Shown here piece after piece: positions 24,160 to 33,236 of a stretch of DNA of 41,768 bases. The stretch is from NCBI GenBank assembly GCA_910585505.1, contig CAJUFF010000004.1, positions 1 to 41,768 on the forward strand, read 5' to 3'. The notes beneath the pieces were generated by a model that made no database searches, was not told where the DNA came from, and was given only the letters and a program-made list of their open reading frames with translations. Source of the DNA: an uncultured Ruminiclostridium sp. Lineage in GTDB: Bacteria; Bacillota; Clostridia; Oscillospirales; Ruminococcaceae. A program made the position numbers and the translations under genes. The stretch's first letter is position 1. Each line of letters opens with the position of its first letter.

Positions 24160-24505
24160 ATATAAATATCCAAGCTGTTGGTTAAACGTTCCTAATGACA
24201 ACGTAATTTTCGGCTTGGAATATATTCAGTTTGCGCTTTGACGCGGCGGAAGCGGCGTCAATCCAATCCTTTGCCGTTTTTAATAAAGGATTGCTTCTGA
24301 AATGCCCATTTTGACCGATATGTTCCGCAAATCGGTCAAAATCGGTATCGGACGCGCAAGGCAGCTGCGCTTGATTTCCGGGGACGCCAGATTTGCTCCC
24401 AAAAATAAAAAATGGGAGCCATGGAGAGTCAAAGAGAAACAAGCCCGATAAAACGCGGCTTTGTCATACATAAAAGCGGCGTTAACGCAAAGAAAGAGGT
24501 TTTTT
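24160..24505 (+). other. Hairpin-rich untranslated leader
   Basis: Four short perfect inverted repeats lie in this leader. TTGACGC/GCGTCAA spans 24238-24261, CAATCCTTT/AAAGGATTG 24264-24293, TTTTGACCGAT/ATCGGTCAAAA 24309-24341, and GCTCCCA/TGGGAGC 24395-24419. GC content is higher than in nearby intergenic DNA. No known riboswitch consensus was recognised. It could be a structured leader, or decayed repeat DNA. Confidence 0.45.
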
Positions 24506-25591
24506 ATGTCAAACAGACTGTTTCAGGGTGTCGTGCACCAGATGAAGGACGCAATCGACCGAATTATCGGTGTTATCGACGAAAATGCAACTATCGTCGC
24601 TTGCAGTGATCTGACCAAAATAGGCACCACAGACGAGCTTTTTACCATTGAACTTAATGAGACTCACGACACCTATACCAAGGACGGATACACTTACAAA
24701 GCGTTTGGTATCCATGTAAGACCCGATTATGTGGTTTTCGTGGAAGGCACCGACGAAGCGGCGGCAAAATACGCTTCGGTAATCGCTGTTTCGCTTTCCA
24801 GCATTAAGCAGTACTATGACGAAAAATACGACAGAAACAACTTCATCAAGAACATCATTCTCGACAACGTTCTGCCCGGAGATATCGGAATAAAATCCCG
24901 TGAACTTCATTTTAACGCGGATATAAACAGAGTGGTGTTCCTTGTGAACATAATTACCTCTAACGATGTTTCCGCCTACGACGTGATACAGAATCTCTTC
25001 CCGGACAAGAACAAGGATTTTGTGTTCAACATTTCCGAAAACGACATTGTGCTTGTAAAGGAAATAAAGAACAATATTGACGTAAAGGATCTTGAAAAGC
25101 TTGCACGTTCCATTTCCGACACGCTTTCCAGCGAGTTTTTCACCAGAGTAAACGTGGGGATAGGTACCCCCGTTACGGGAGTCAAGGATCTTGCCCGCTC
25201 CTTTAAGGAGGCGCAGATGGCTCTTGAGGTGGGAAAGGTGTTCGATACCGAAAAAAACATAGTAAGTTATAACAATCTGGGTATAGCGCGGCTTATTTAT
25301 CATCTGCCCACCACGCTGTGCGAAACCTTCCTTAAGGAGGTGTTCAAAAAAGGATCCATTGAGTCATTGGATCACGAAACACTGTTTACAATACAGCGCT
25401 TTTTTGAAAACAACCTTAACGTATCCGAGACCAGCCGAAAGCTGTTTGTGCACAGAAACACGCTGGTTTACAGATTGGATAAGATCAAAAAGCTGACGGG
25501 GCTTGATCTCAGAGAATTCGACCACGCGATTATATTTAAAATCGCTCTTATGGTCAAGAAATACCTTTCCGCCGATCCTGTAAAATTCTGA
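24506..25591 (+). CDS. CdaR/PucR-family transcriptional regulator
   Basis: This 361-residue protein has an N-terminal sensory region of about 110 residues. A central GGDEF-like CdaR domain spans about 120-260. The C-terminal PucR-type helix-turn-helix shows ETLFTIQRFFENNLNVSETSRKLFVHRNTLVYRLDKIKKLTGLDLREFDHA (about 300-350). CdaR relatives regulate sugar-diacid use, and PucR relatives purine use. No such genes are nearby, so its own target is not clear. The ATG at 24506 follows AGAGG, while the extension to 24461 has no ribosome site. It lies 190 bp upstream of ftsE on the same strand, which is an unusual neighbour for this family. Confidence 0.92.
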   Translation: MSNRLFQGVVHQMKDAIDRIIGVIDENATIVACSDLTKIGTTDELFTIELNETHDTYTKDGYTYKAFGIHVRPDYVVFVEGTDEAAAKYASVIAVSLSSIKQYYDEKYDRNNFIKNIILDNVLPGDIGIKSRELHFNADINRVVFLVNIITSNDVSAYDVIQNLFPDKNKDFVFNISENDIVLVKEIKNNIDVKDLEKLARSISDTLSSEFFTRVNVGIGTPVTGVKDLARSFKEAQMALEVGKVFDTEKNIVSYNNLGIARLIYHLPTTLCETFLKEVFKKGSIESLDHETLFTIQRFFENNLNVSETSRKLFVHRNTLVYRLDKIKKLTGLDLREFDHAIIFKIALMVKKYLSADPVKF

Positions 25592-25780
25592 CGTGATTTA
25601 AATATACATTATAGCTATAAAAACACGGGCTTATCTGCATTTCCCTCACTAAAAGGTGGGGGTTATGTGTTCTTTTGACGGGTGGAAAATTTTGCCGCCC
25701 GCCTGTGAATAATTATGCCCTTATACGTTTAAAGTATACAGGCGGTAAGGTGTCACAAAATCTAAAGTAAGGAAATCAAT

Positions 25781-26500
25781 ATGGTAGAATTAAAAAATGT
25801 TGACGTGCATTACAAGGATGGCGGCAAACACGGCGTTGACGCTTTACACGACGTAAATATCCGGATAAACGACGGAGAATTCGTTTTTATAGTCGGAAAC
25901 AGCGGCGCGGGAAAAAGCACCATGCTTAAGCTCCTGACACGCGAGATACTTCCCACCAATGGGCGTGTATTCGTGAACGGATATAACCTGTCCAAAATGA
26001 AAAATAAGAAGGTACCCTATTTTCGCCGCTCATTGGGAATGATATTTCAGGATTTCAGGCTTATTCCCGATATGACGGTGTATGACAATGTGGCTTTTGT
26101 GCTTCGCGTTACCGACAGGTCTAACAAGTATATAAGGCAGAGAGTGCCTTACGTTCTGAATCTGGTCAAGCTTGCGGATAAAGCTAAGTTTAAGCCTACC
26201 CAGCTTTCGGGCGGGGAGCAGCAGAGAGTCGCCATAGCCAGAGCCTTCGCCTGCGACCCCAAGCTAATAATCGCCGACGAGCCTACGGGAAATATCGACC
26301 CGGCGCTCTCATATGAGATAGTGGAGCTGCTGAAGGATATCAATAGGTGCGGCACCACCGTACTTATGGTGACTCACGAGCACGACCTTGTGCAGTATTT
26401 CGGCGGCAGGATAATAAACCTCAGCAACGGCTCCGTTGTCTTTGACAACTATATCGGCGGTGACGAGGAGTATATGGAGGGCGAAGATGAGGGGAAGTAA
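25781..26500 (+). CDS. ftsE: Cell-division ATP-binding protein FtsE
   Basis: FtsE is the ATPase of the FtsEX complex, which works at the cell membrane to switch on wall hydrolases during division. The 239-residue product has Walker A GNSGAGKST (39-47), a Q-loop in MIFQDFRLIPDMTVYDNV, signature LSGGEQQR and Walker B LIIADEPTGNIDP. All are intact. The RLIPDMTVYDNVAF stretch is typical of FtsE. TAAGGAAATC lies before the ATG. Its last 14 bases overlap the start of ftsX, showing translational coupling. Confidence 0.96.
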   Translation: MVELKNVDVHYKDGGKHGVDALHDVNIRINDGEFVFIVGNSGAGKSTMLKLLTREILPTNGRVFVNGYNLSKMKNKKVPYFRRSLGMIFQDFRLIPDMTVYDNVAFVLRVTDRSNKYIRQRVPYVLNLVKLADKAKFKPTQLSGGEQQRVAIARAFACDPKLIIADEPTGNIDPALSYEIVELLKDINRCGTTVLMVTHEHDLVQYFGGRIINLSNGSVVFDNYIGGDEEYMEGEDEGK

Positions 26501-27386
26501 CTTTTCATACCTTGTAAAACAAGGTATCGTTTCGGTGTGGCACAACAGAATGATGTCTTTCGCAAGCTTTTGTATAATTATGGTGAGCCTTCTGCTGATA
26601 AGCCTCGCCATGCTTATAGCGGCGGATCTTAACGTTGTTATAGGCAACGCGGAGGATAAGAACGAGGTTCTTGTATATGTGGATAACGCGGACGCGGACG
26701 CTCTTTTACATATAGAGGAAACCATTAAAAGCAATCCTTATACCGAAAGAGTTGTTTTTTATTCCAAGGAAGAGGCATTTGAGGCGCAGAAGGAGAGAAT
26801 GGAGGATTACGCGGAGGTACTGAACGCTTTAAAGGAAAACCCTATGCCCGATACATTCCGCGTTACGGTAAACGATCTTAAGAAGATGAACGAGGTCAAA
26901 AGAACCTTTGAAACAATCGAAGGAGTGGAAAAGGTGAGCGCCCCCTATGATTTCGCTTCTGTTCTGGTCAGCCTCAGAACCACTCTCACCATTATCGCGG
27001 GAGCTATGCTGGTGGCTCTGGTGATAGTCAGCATTGTAATAGTGTATAACGCGGCAAGAACCAGTGTTTTTGCCCGCCGCAAGGAAATAGGGATAATGAA
27101 GAGCGTGGGAGCCACAAACTCGTTTATCAAATTCCCCTTCTTTATTGAGGGAATGTTTATCGGCGTTGTTGCGGGAGCGGTTTCGTGGTTTCTTACCAAG
27201 ATCGCTTATGAAGCGCTGGTTTCCTTCTTCGCGGGGGATATTACGATATGGCAGGTATTGGGGCTTTCTCATGTGCTTCAGTTTGATGACGTTATGTGGT
27301 TCATGTTAGCATTCAACTGTCTTGTGGGAGCGCTGCTCAGCGCTATCGGAACGGTGTTCAGTATGGGAAAGCACCTGAAGGTGTAA
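26487..27386 (+). CDS. ftsX: Cell-division permease FtsX
   Basis: This 299-residue membrane protein has one N-terminal helix (about 22-45) and an extracellular domain of about 120 residues. Three helices follow in the C-terminal half (around 170-285). It shows the FtsX/MacB permease pattern ARTSVFARRKEIGIMKSVGATNSFIKFPFFIEGMF. The ATG at 26487 follows GGAGG six bases upstream, inside ftsE. The extracellular domain should recruit the coiled-coil M23 hydrolase encoded 31 bp downstream. The frame is open upstream, but that part overlaps ftsE and lacks a ribosome site. Confidence 0.95.
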   Translation: MRGSNFSYLVKQGIVSVWHNRMMSFASFCIIMVSLLLISLAMLIAADLNVVIGNAEDKNEVLVYVDNADADALLHIEETIKSNPYTERVVFYSKEEAFEAQKERMEDYAEVLNALKENPMPDTFRVTVNDLKKMNEVKRTFETIEGVEKVSAPYDFASVLVSLRTTLTIIAGAMLVALVIVSIVIVYNAARTSVFARRKEIGIMKSVGATNSFIKFPFFIEGMFIGVVAGAVSWFLTKIAYEALVSFFAGDITIWQVLGLSHVLQFDDVMWFMLAFNCLVGALLSAIGTVFSMGKHLKV

Positions 27387-27417
27387 GAGCTTGTATCCAA
27401 AGGAAAGGAGAATACAT

Positions 27418-28743
27418 ATGAAATTAAAACCGGGTAAAAAGGCCGTTTCCCTTGCCGCGGCTCTGACGCTGCTTTTGGGCGTTATAACGGCTCCCGGCGG
27501 CGAATACAGCGTAAGCGCCGCTTCATCAACTTCCATTACCGACAAACAGGACAAAATAAAAGACCTTGAGAATCGCAACAAGGAAATAGACAACGAGATG
27601 TCTCAAATTGACGGCGATATTACCGAAAACGAAGAGCTTCAGGATTTGGCGTTGGAAAAACTTAACAACGCCAAGGAACAAGTGGATAACTACAACAATC
27701 TTCTTTATTACAAAGAACAGGATATTGATACCAAACAGGCGGAAATAAATAATCTGGATATTCAGATAGAAGCAAAAGAAAAAGACATAGAGAAAAAGAA
27801 AGCCGATATAAGCGATCTGGAGGCGGAAAACGAAAAAAATCTCGAAGAATTCGGCGATATGCTCCACGCGCTGTACATAACCGAAAACAGCGATATGTTC
27901 TCTGTTCTCGCGGAATCCTCGGATATATACGATCTGCTGGTAAGAACCGAAATGATGCTCAATATCACGGATCAGAACAACAGACTTATGAATGAGCTTA
28001 AGCAGTCTTTGGCTCAGGCGGAGGAGATGCTCGAACAGTTACAAAAAGACGCGGAGGATTTAAATACCCTTCATGTGAAGCTTGACGGCGATATGAAGGA
28101 GCTTACCGACGCAAAGGCCGACCTTGAAAGGGAACAGGCGGCGGCAAAGACGCTCAGCGACAAATTTAACGACGAATACAACTATTATTCAACGGTAATA
28201 GGCAATTTCGAGTACAAACAAAGTCAGCTTAAAAACGAAAAAGCCGCCAACAAGGAAGAAATCGAGGAATATGAGAAACAAATACAAAGGGAAATAATGT
28301 TGGCTCAGCAAAACAGCAGTCAGGTATATCAAGAGGGCGAATGGCTTTGGCCGGTGGATACAAAATTTCATATGATAACCACCGAGTTCGGATACGACCC
28401 TTGGAGAAACGGCAACCACAACGCAATCGACATATCGGGCGGCGGCATAAACGGAACCAATATATACGCGTCCAAGGGCGGCGTTGTAATTACCGCCAAG
28501 GAAAACTACATACCCGGATACAGCTACGGAAAATACGTGGTAATCGACCACGGCAACGGATACTCCACCCTTTACGCCCATTGCAGCGCTCTGTATGTTA
28601 CCGTGGGACAAACAGTAAGCCAGGGCGAAGCCATTGCGGCGGTAGGCTCAACCGGCTGGTCCACGGGACCCCATCTTCATTTTGCGGTAAATAAGGACGG
28701 AGTGCCGCAGGATCCTTTTAATTATGTGCCGAGATTCTGGTAA
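27418..28743 (+). CDS. Coiled-coil M23 peptidase (EnvC/PcsB-type FtsEX partner)
   Basis: This 441-residue secreted protein has a signal peptide of about 35 residues. A long coiled coil follows (about 40-290), rich in Glu, Lys, Asp and Asn. A C-terminal LytM/M23 domain occupies the last 115 residues. The zinc ligands appear intact: the HNAIDIS region, HGNGYSTLYAHC, and GPHLHF. The domain should therefore cut peptidoglycan itself, unlike E. coli EnvC, which only activates amidases. Its position right after ftsX indicates that FtsEX controls it through the coiled coil. AAAGGAG precedes the ATG, and a strong terminator follows. Confidence 0.93.
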   Translation: MKLKPGKKAVSLAAALTLLLGVITAPGGEYSVSAASSTSITDKQDKIKDLENRNKEIDNEMSQIDGDITENEELQDLALEKLNNAKEQVDNYNNLLYYKEQDIDTKQAEINNLDIQIEAKEKDIEKKKADISDLEAENEKNLEEFGDMLHALYITENSDMFSVLAESSDIYDLLVRTEMMLNITDQNNRLMNELKQSLAQAEEMLEQLQKDAEDLNTLHVKLDGDMKELTDAKADLEREQAAAKTLSDKFNDEYNYYSTVIGNFEYKQSQLKNEKAANKEEIEEYEKQIQREIMLAQQNSSQVYQEGEWLWPVDTKFHMITTEFGYDPWRNGNHNAIDISGGGINGTNIYASKGGVVITAKENYIPGYSYGKYVVIDHGNGYSTLYAHCSALYVTVGQTVSQGEAIAAVGSTGWSTGPHLHFAVNKDGVPQDPFNYVPRFW

Positions 28744-28749
28744 AAATAT

Positions 28750-28795
28750 AATAACCGCGATAATCCCAAAAGTATTATCGCGGTTATTTTTTGTA
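28750..28795. terminator. Intrinsic terminator after the ftsEX operon
   Basis: AATAACCGCGATAAT (28750-28764) pairs exactly with 28774-28788, followed by TTTTTTG. It sits between the M23 gene and the convergent sigma-factor gene and may serve both. Confidence 0.9.
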
Positions 28796-28798
28796 TTT

Positions 28799-30421
28799 TT
28801 ATTCGGGCAGCCTGTCGCTGAACATCAGCAGATTTGCCGTCACTCTTTCCTTTTCATTCAGCGGTCTGAAGGTACCGTTACCGTAAAGAATGTCCATTGT
28901 CATTATCGCCACCGTATTTCCTATAAACAGCTCCGCGCTTCTGCATACAATCAGATCCTGTATCTGCGTAGGATATTTTTTTGCTTCGTTTGCCGCGTAC
29001 TCTAAAATTTTATCGGCGAACCTGTTTTTTATTTCCTCGTCAAAGAAGGGAATTCTGTCAAAGAAATCCGACGATGAAGTTTTTGCTATCATTATGTTTA
29101 TTTTGTTTTCGGGGGTAAGGAATTCTCTTTCCCTCAAACGGTTTATTTTTTCGGAATTTGCGATGGTGTTGGGAAGTTCACCGCAAATATACTCATAGAC
29201 ATATTCGTAATCGGCGGTCGGATTATTGACATACCCTCCCTTTCTGGAATCCAGATGGGTATCTGTGCTCCATGAGCCGACAGAAGGGTATTTATACGAC
29301 CATCTGGTCATGTCTCCGCAGGCTTGGTATCTGCTGTCGTCAATTGCGGATTTGTAATCGGGGGTCAGATTCTCTTGCTTAAGTTCCACAAGAGCGAAAT
29401 ATTCCCCGCCGATAACGGGTTTTATAAGATATTCGGACAAATCCTTTTTTACGGTGATGCCGCTTTTGTTGGATATTCCGTAAAATATCGCCGCCGCTTC
29501 CAGAAGTTCCCTGTTTCCACCGGGAACATAAACATCTTTAAAATCCTGTATGACTTCGCGTACCTTAGGCGCGTATTTTTCCGCCAACTCTTCCGCAATT
29601 TTCAGCTTTACTTTAAGACCGTTTTCGTATGTCTCCGATGAAAAGCTTTCGGGAGAAAAGACCACGTATGTGGTATAGCGGCCGCCGCTTGTCTTTACCA
29701 GATAGCCGTTTTTCTCCAACCAGTCTATTTTGTCCTCGATAAACACAAGAGTAAGCCCAAGCTCCTCGGCTATCTCCGATTTTGTTTTGGGGGACCAATA
29801 AACGCTGTACACTATGTTCAGCTCCAGTCTGTCTCTCATAAAATCCTCCGGCGTTCCGCCGAACACCACGCGTCCGCAGTGACCTATACCTTCGGACGTT
29901 ACGGGAGAAATACCTAATTTTCCGATTTTTCTTTCCATGCGATAGCCCTCCTTAAGTGCGTTTCTTGCTTTGTTCAAATGCCATTTCACCGTTCCTTCGG
30001 GAAGTCCCGTTTCCTTTGAAATACCGGAAACGGATTTGTTTTCGTAATAAAACATATAAACTATTCTTCGGCGCTTTTCGGTGAGGAAGGCAATTTCTCT
30101 GCGCATCCTTTGCATTTCTTCCACGCTTTCATCGTCAAAGGAATATTCCTCCCAAAAAGGCATTTCCGCGTTTTCAAGAGGAAGACCCTCGTGCTTTTTC
30201 TTTGAGGAAACGTATTTGGCATATGTGTTTTCGCTTATCCGCCAGATGTAGCCCTCGATATTGGCAATCTCGTTCGCTTTCAGAAGAGAGGAGTAAACCG
30301 CTTCCACTATCATAGAGCACATTTCTTCCGCTTCTTCGTAGTAATAGCATTTTTTTACGGAAAAGCCGTATATTTTGTGAAGATATTCCGTTATAACCGC
30401 GTCCGCTTTTTGTTTTTGCAT
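28799..30421 (-). CDS. ECF-like sigma factor fused to a large C-terminal sensor region
   Basis: The first 180 of 540 residues resemble an ECF sigma factor. A region-2-like helical part includes YIWRISENTYAKYVSSKK. Region 4 shows RRIVYMFYYENKSVSGISKETGLPEGTVKWHLNKARNALKEG, ending in a clear helix-turn-helix. A second winged helix follows at about 210-260 (SPKTKSEIAEELGLTLVFIEDKIDWLEKNGYLVKTSGGRYTTYVVF). About 270 further residues have no family I can name, including the conserved-looking RWSYKYPSVGSWSTD. No anti-sigma gene lies next to it, so the C-terminal region may control the sigma activity. That is inference. AAGGAAGGAATC gives the ribosome site. Confidence 0.85.
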   Translation of the reverse strand: MQKQKADAVITEYLHKIYGFSVKKCYYYEEAEEMCSMIVEAVYSSLLKANEIANIEGYIWRISENTYAKYVSSKKKHEGLPLENAEMPFWEEYSFDDESVEEMQRMRREIAFLTEKRRRIVYMFYYENKSVSGISKETGLPEGTVKWHLNKARNALKEGYRMERKIGKLGISPVTSEGIGHCGRVVFGGTPEDFMRDRLELNIVYSVYWSPKTKSEIAEELGLTLVFIEDKIDWLEKNGYLVKTSGGRYTTYVVFSPESFSSETYENGLKVKLKIAEELAEKYAPKVREVIQDFKDVYVPGGNRELLEAAAIFYGISNKSGITVKKDLSEYLIKPVIGGEYFALVELKQENLTPDYKSAIDDSRYQACGDMTRWSYKYPSVGSWSTDTHLDSRKGGYVNNPTADYEYVYEYICGELPNTIANSEKINRLREREFLTPENKINIMIAKTSSSDFFDRIPFFDEEIKNRFADKILEYAANEAKKYPTQIQDLIVCRSAELFIGNTVAIMTMDILYGNGTFRPLNEKERVTANLLMFSDRLPE

Positions 30422-30539
30422 TTTTACGATGATTCCTTCCTTTGGAATTGGGTGGCTTTTGATAATATAGTTCGGAGAGAGGGAAAAAGGTTGGCGGCTT
30501 TTAGAAAATTTTTTTAAATTATTGAAAGTATTTCATATA

Positions 30540-30572
30540 AAAAAGAGAGAAACCGAAACGATCTCCCTCTTT
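30540..30572 (-). terminator. Intrinsic terminator after lon
   Basis: On the minus strand AAAGAGGGAGA pairs with TCTCTCTTT (one G-T pair), followed by TTTTTT. It lies just past the lon stop codon. Confidence 0.8.
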
Positions 30573-30583
30573 ATGTTAAAAAG

Positions 30584-32989
30584 TTATTTGGCTCTTATTC
30601 CTTTTCTTTCCCTTTCCTTGGGCAGATGAGTTTTTTTCGGCGTTTTTACCGTATCCGCCTCAAAGGCCGCCGTATTGGTCTTTACAAGGGCGTTGTCAAG
30701 CACCGCTTCTATGTTCTTTACGGGAATAAACCTTACGTTTTCCTTTACAATGTTGTCTACCTCTTCAAGGTCGGGCTTGTTCTCATAAGGAATAATAACC
30801 GTTTTTACCTTCGCCTTGTACGCCGCCATTGATTTTTCCCTGAGTCCGCCTATTGGGAGGACTTTTCCGTGAAGGGTTATCTCCCCCGTCATGGCTACCT
30901 CGCGTTTTACCGGAATACCCGACAGTGCCGACACAAGAGCGGTGGTCATTGTGACGCCCGCGGAAGGGCCGTCCTTGGGCACCGCGCCTTCGGGAGCGTG
31001 AATATGAAGATCCTTGTTCTTGTAAAATTCGGGGTCAATGTTGTATTTGTCGGCAAGACTGCGCACCAGGCTCACCGCTATTTTTCCCGATTCGGTCATT
31101 ACCTCGCCCAGCGAACCGGTTAGCTCAAGCTTTCCTGTGCCGTTCATTACAAGCACCTCAAGTGGCATTGTAACTCCTCCAACCGACGTCCATGCGAGAC
31201 CGGTCACCGCGCCCACCTCGTCCTGTTCGGGCAGGGCTTCGGGCAGATATTTCTTTATGCCTAAAAGCTCTTCGATGTTGTTTTCGTTGACGGTTACCTT
31301 ACTTTCGCCTTCCAGAAGCTTTTTGGCGGATTTTCTGCATACCGCGGCTATTCTTTGTTCAAGCTTGCGTACGCCCGCTTCCTTGGTGTAGCTGTCAATA
31401 ATGGAGTAGATGCCGCTGTCGGTGATTTTTACCTGAGAGGCTTTTTCGCCGTGTTTTTTTAGCTGCTTTGGCAACAGGTGCTTTTTGGCTATATTGAACT
31501 TTTCCTCTCTCGTATAGGAAGGAAGCTCTATGACTTCCATACGGTCGAGAAGAGGAGCGGGAATCGTATCCAGCGTGTTGGCGGTAGTTATAAACATTAC
31601 GTCGCTTAAATCGAGAGGGATTTCAAGATAGTGATCCGCGAAGGAAGCATTCTGTTCCGGATCCAGCACCTCCAGAAGCGCGGAAGCGGGATCGCCCTTG
31701 TAGTCGGAGCGAAGCTTGTCGATTTCGTCGAGGACTATTACGGGGTTCATTGTCTTGGCCTGTGTTATCGCCTTTACTATCCTTCCGGGCATTGCGCCTA
31801 TGTAGGTCTTTCGGTGTCCTCTTATTTCAGCCTCGTCGCCTACCCCGCCGAGAGAAATTCTCGCGTAGGCGCGGTTAATGGACTTGGCTATGGATCTTCC
31901 CACCGAGGTCTTGCCTACTCCGGGAGGTCCCACAAGGCAGATTATTTGACCCTTTACGTCCGGGTTAAGGGCGCGAACCGCAATTGTCTCAAGAATGCGC
32001 TCTTTTACCTTTTTAAGTCCGTAGTGATCCTTATCCAGTTGTTTTTCCGCCTTGGCGATATCTATTTTTTTGTCGGATTTTTTGTTCCACGGGAGATCGA
32101 GAACCGCGTCAAGATAATTTCTTATAACGCTGTAATCTTGTGAGGCGGGAGACATTTTCAAAAGCTTTTCGGCTTCTTTAATCAGCTTTTCCTCAATTTC
32201 CTTATTGAGCTTAAGGTCGTATATTCTTTCCTGATATGTATACGCCTCGTCGACGGAATCCTCGTCGCCTAACTGTCTGGCTATGGCTCTCATCTGTTCG
32301 CGCAGATAATAGTCCCGCTGGTTTTTCTCCATGCTTTCGCTTACGTCCTCGTTTATCTCCACCTCAAGCATAAGTATTTCTATCTCGGTCTCAAGGAATT
32401 TTAGGAGCATTTCTGCGCGTTTTTTCTCGGAGGTCGTTTCCAGCAGTTTTTGTCTGTCCTCTGTCTTAAGATATGTATTGAAAACAATAATATCTATAAG
32501 CTTGGTAATATCCTGTTCGCTCATTGCGCTTTGGTAAAGTTCCTTTGGCATCTTAGGGGCAAAGCTGCAATAATTTGAATAAGCTTCCTTTAAAGCGCGG
32601 GTGTATGCCGTGGCCTCTTCCGGGGACAAAAAAGTATTTTTGCGGTCGGCAAGAGGGGTAGGCGTAGCGATGTAATATTCCCCCTCCTTGTGAAAATCCT
32701 CTGCCTTTGCGCGGTAGATTCCTTCTACCAATACTCTCGTGGTGCCGTCGGGGGTTTTTAGTGTCTGCCTCACCTCGGCCACTACGCCCACCTTATACAC
32801 GTCTCCGTTTACCGGTTCGGAAACAAGACTGTCCTTTTGTGCGACGAGGTATATTCTTCTGTCGCCGTCCGCAGCTTCCTTTATCGCTTTTACCGAATAA
32901 TCCCTGCCAACGTCAAAGTGCAGTATCATCTTCGGAAAAACAACCAATCCTCTCATAGCCAGCGCGGGCATCGTTTCTCTGTTCTTCAT
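30584..32989 (-). CDS. lon: ATP-dependent protease Lon
   Basis: Lon degrades misfolded and regulatory proteins in the cytoplasm. The 801-residue product has the N-terminal LON substrate domain (about 8-200), a coiled-coil linker, and an AAA+ module with Walker A GPPGVGKTS near residue 350 and Walker B VIVLDEIDK. The C-terminal Ser-Lys protease has the catalytic Ser in DGPSAGVTM (near 675), followed by the TGEITLHGKVLPIGGLREK lysine region. The length fits LonA. The C-terminal tail is basic (LPKERERKGIRAK). AAAGGA precedes the start, and a TTGCAA-N17-TATAAT promoter lies about 65 bp upstream. No HrcA or CtsR operator was recognised. Confidence 0.98.
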   Translation of the reverse strand: MKNRETMPALAMRGLVVFPKMILHFDVGRDYSVKAIKEAADGDRRIYLVAQKDSLVSEPVNGDVYKVGVVAEVRQTLKTPDGTTRVLVEGIYRAKAEDFHKEGEYYIATPTPLADRKNTFLSPEEATAYTRALKEAYSNYCSFAPKMPKELYQSAMSEQDITKLIDIIVFNTYLKTEDRQKLLETTSEKKRAEMLLKFLETEIEILMLEVEINEDVSESMEKNQRDYYLREQMRAIARQLGDEDSVDEAYTYQERIYDLKLNKEIEEKLIKEAEKLLKMSPASQDYSVIRNYLDAVLDLPWNKKSDKKIDIAKAEKQLDKDHYGLKKVKERILETIAVRALNPDVKGQIICLVGPPGVGKTSVGRSIAKSINRAYARISLGGVGDEAEIRGHRKTYIGAMPGRIVKAITQAKTMNPVIVLDEIDKLRSDYKGDPASALLEVLDPEQNASFADHYLEIPLDLSDVMFITTANTLDTIPAPLLDRMEVIELPSYTREEKFNIAKKHLLPKQLKKHGEKASQVKITDSGIYSIIDSYTKEAGVRKLEQRIAAVCRKSAKKLLEGESKVTVNENNIEELLGIKKYLPEALPEQDEVGAVTGLAWTSVGGVTMPLEVLVMNGTGKLELTGSLGEVMTESGKIAVSLVRSLADKYNIDPEFYKNKDLHIHAPEGAVPKDGPSAGVTMTTALVSALSGIPVKREVAMTGEITLHGKVLPIGGLREKSMAAYKAKVKTVIIPYENKPDLEEVDNIVKENVRFIPVKNIEAVLDNALVKTNTAAFEADTVKTPKKTHLPKERERKGIRAK

Positions 32990-33053
32990 ATCTGTATATC
33001 ATCCTTTCGGTACGGGAGTTATCATATATTGCAAAAGTTATCCTGTCTGTATT

Positions 33054-33082
33054 ATTATACTCCAACTTAAGTCCAATTGCAA
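33054..33082 (-). promoter_or_regulatory. Sigma-A promoter of lon
   Basis: Minus-strand TTGCAA, a 17-bp spacer and TATAAT, about 65 bp upstream of the lon start. Confidence 0.75.
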
Positions 33083-33106
33083 GTGGTTATTGGTGGAAAC
33101 CGCGTG

Positions 33107-33158
33107 AAAAAAAGACAAAAAAGCGGTATCGAAAGGGTAGTTCTTTGTTGATACCGCT
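33107..33158 (-). terminator. Intrinsic terminator after the CorC-like gene
   Basis: On the minus strand AGCGGTATC (33158-33150) pairs with GATACCGCT (33130-33122), followed by TTTTTTGTCTTTTTTT. Confidence 0.85.
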
Positions 33159-33236
33159 GTTTTTGGTTATTTTTTTCTATGTATGGTCTATTTGGCAATT
33201 TTAAAGGGTGGATATAGAAGCGGCAACTTGCGTATA

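Noticed and set aside
24182..24442. An 86-codon minus-strand frame in the leader before the CdaR-like gene
   Set aside because: It has no good ribosome site, consists largely of the hairpin arms, and no family is recognised. It was kept only as a structured leader.
24509..25303. A 264-codon open frame antisense to the CdaR-like gene
   Set aside because: It mirrors the coding strand of a clear family member, has no ribosome site, and its predicted product has no recognisable domain.
26436..26486. An upstream in-frame start for ftsX
   Set aside because: It would overlap ftsE further and has no ribosome site, while ATG 26487 has GGAGG at six bases.
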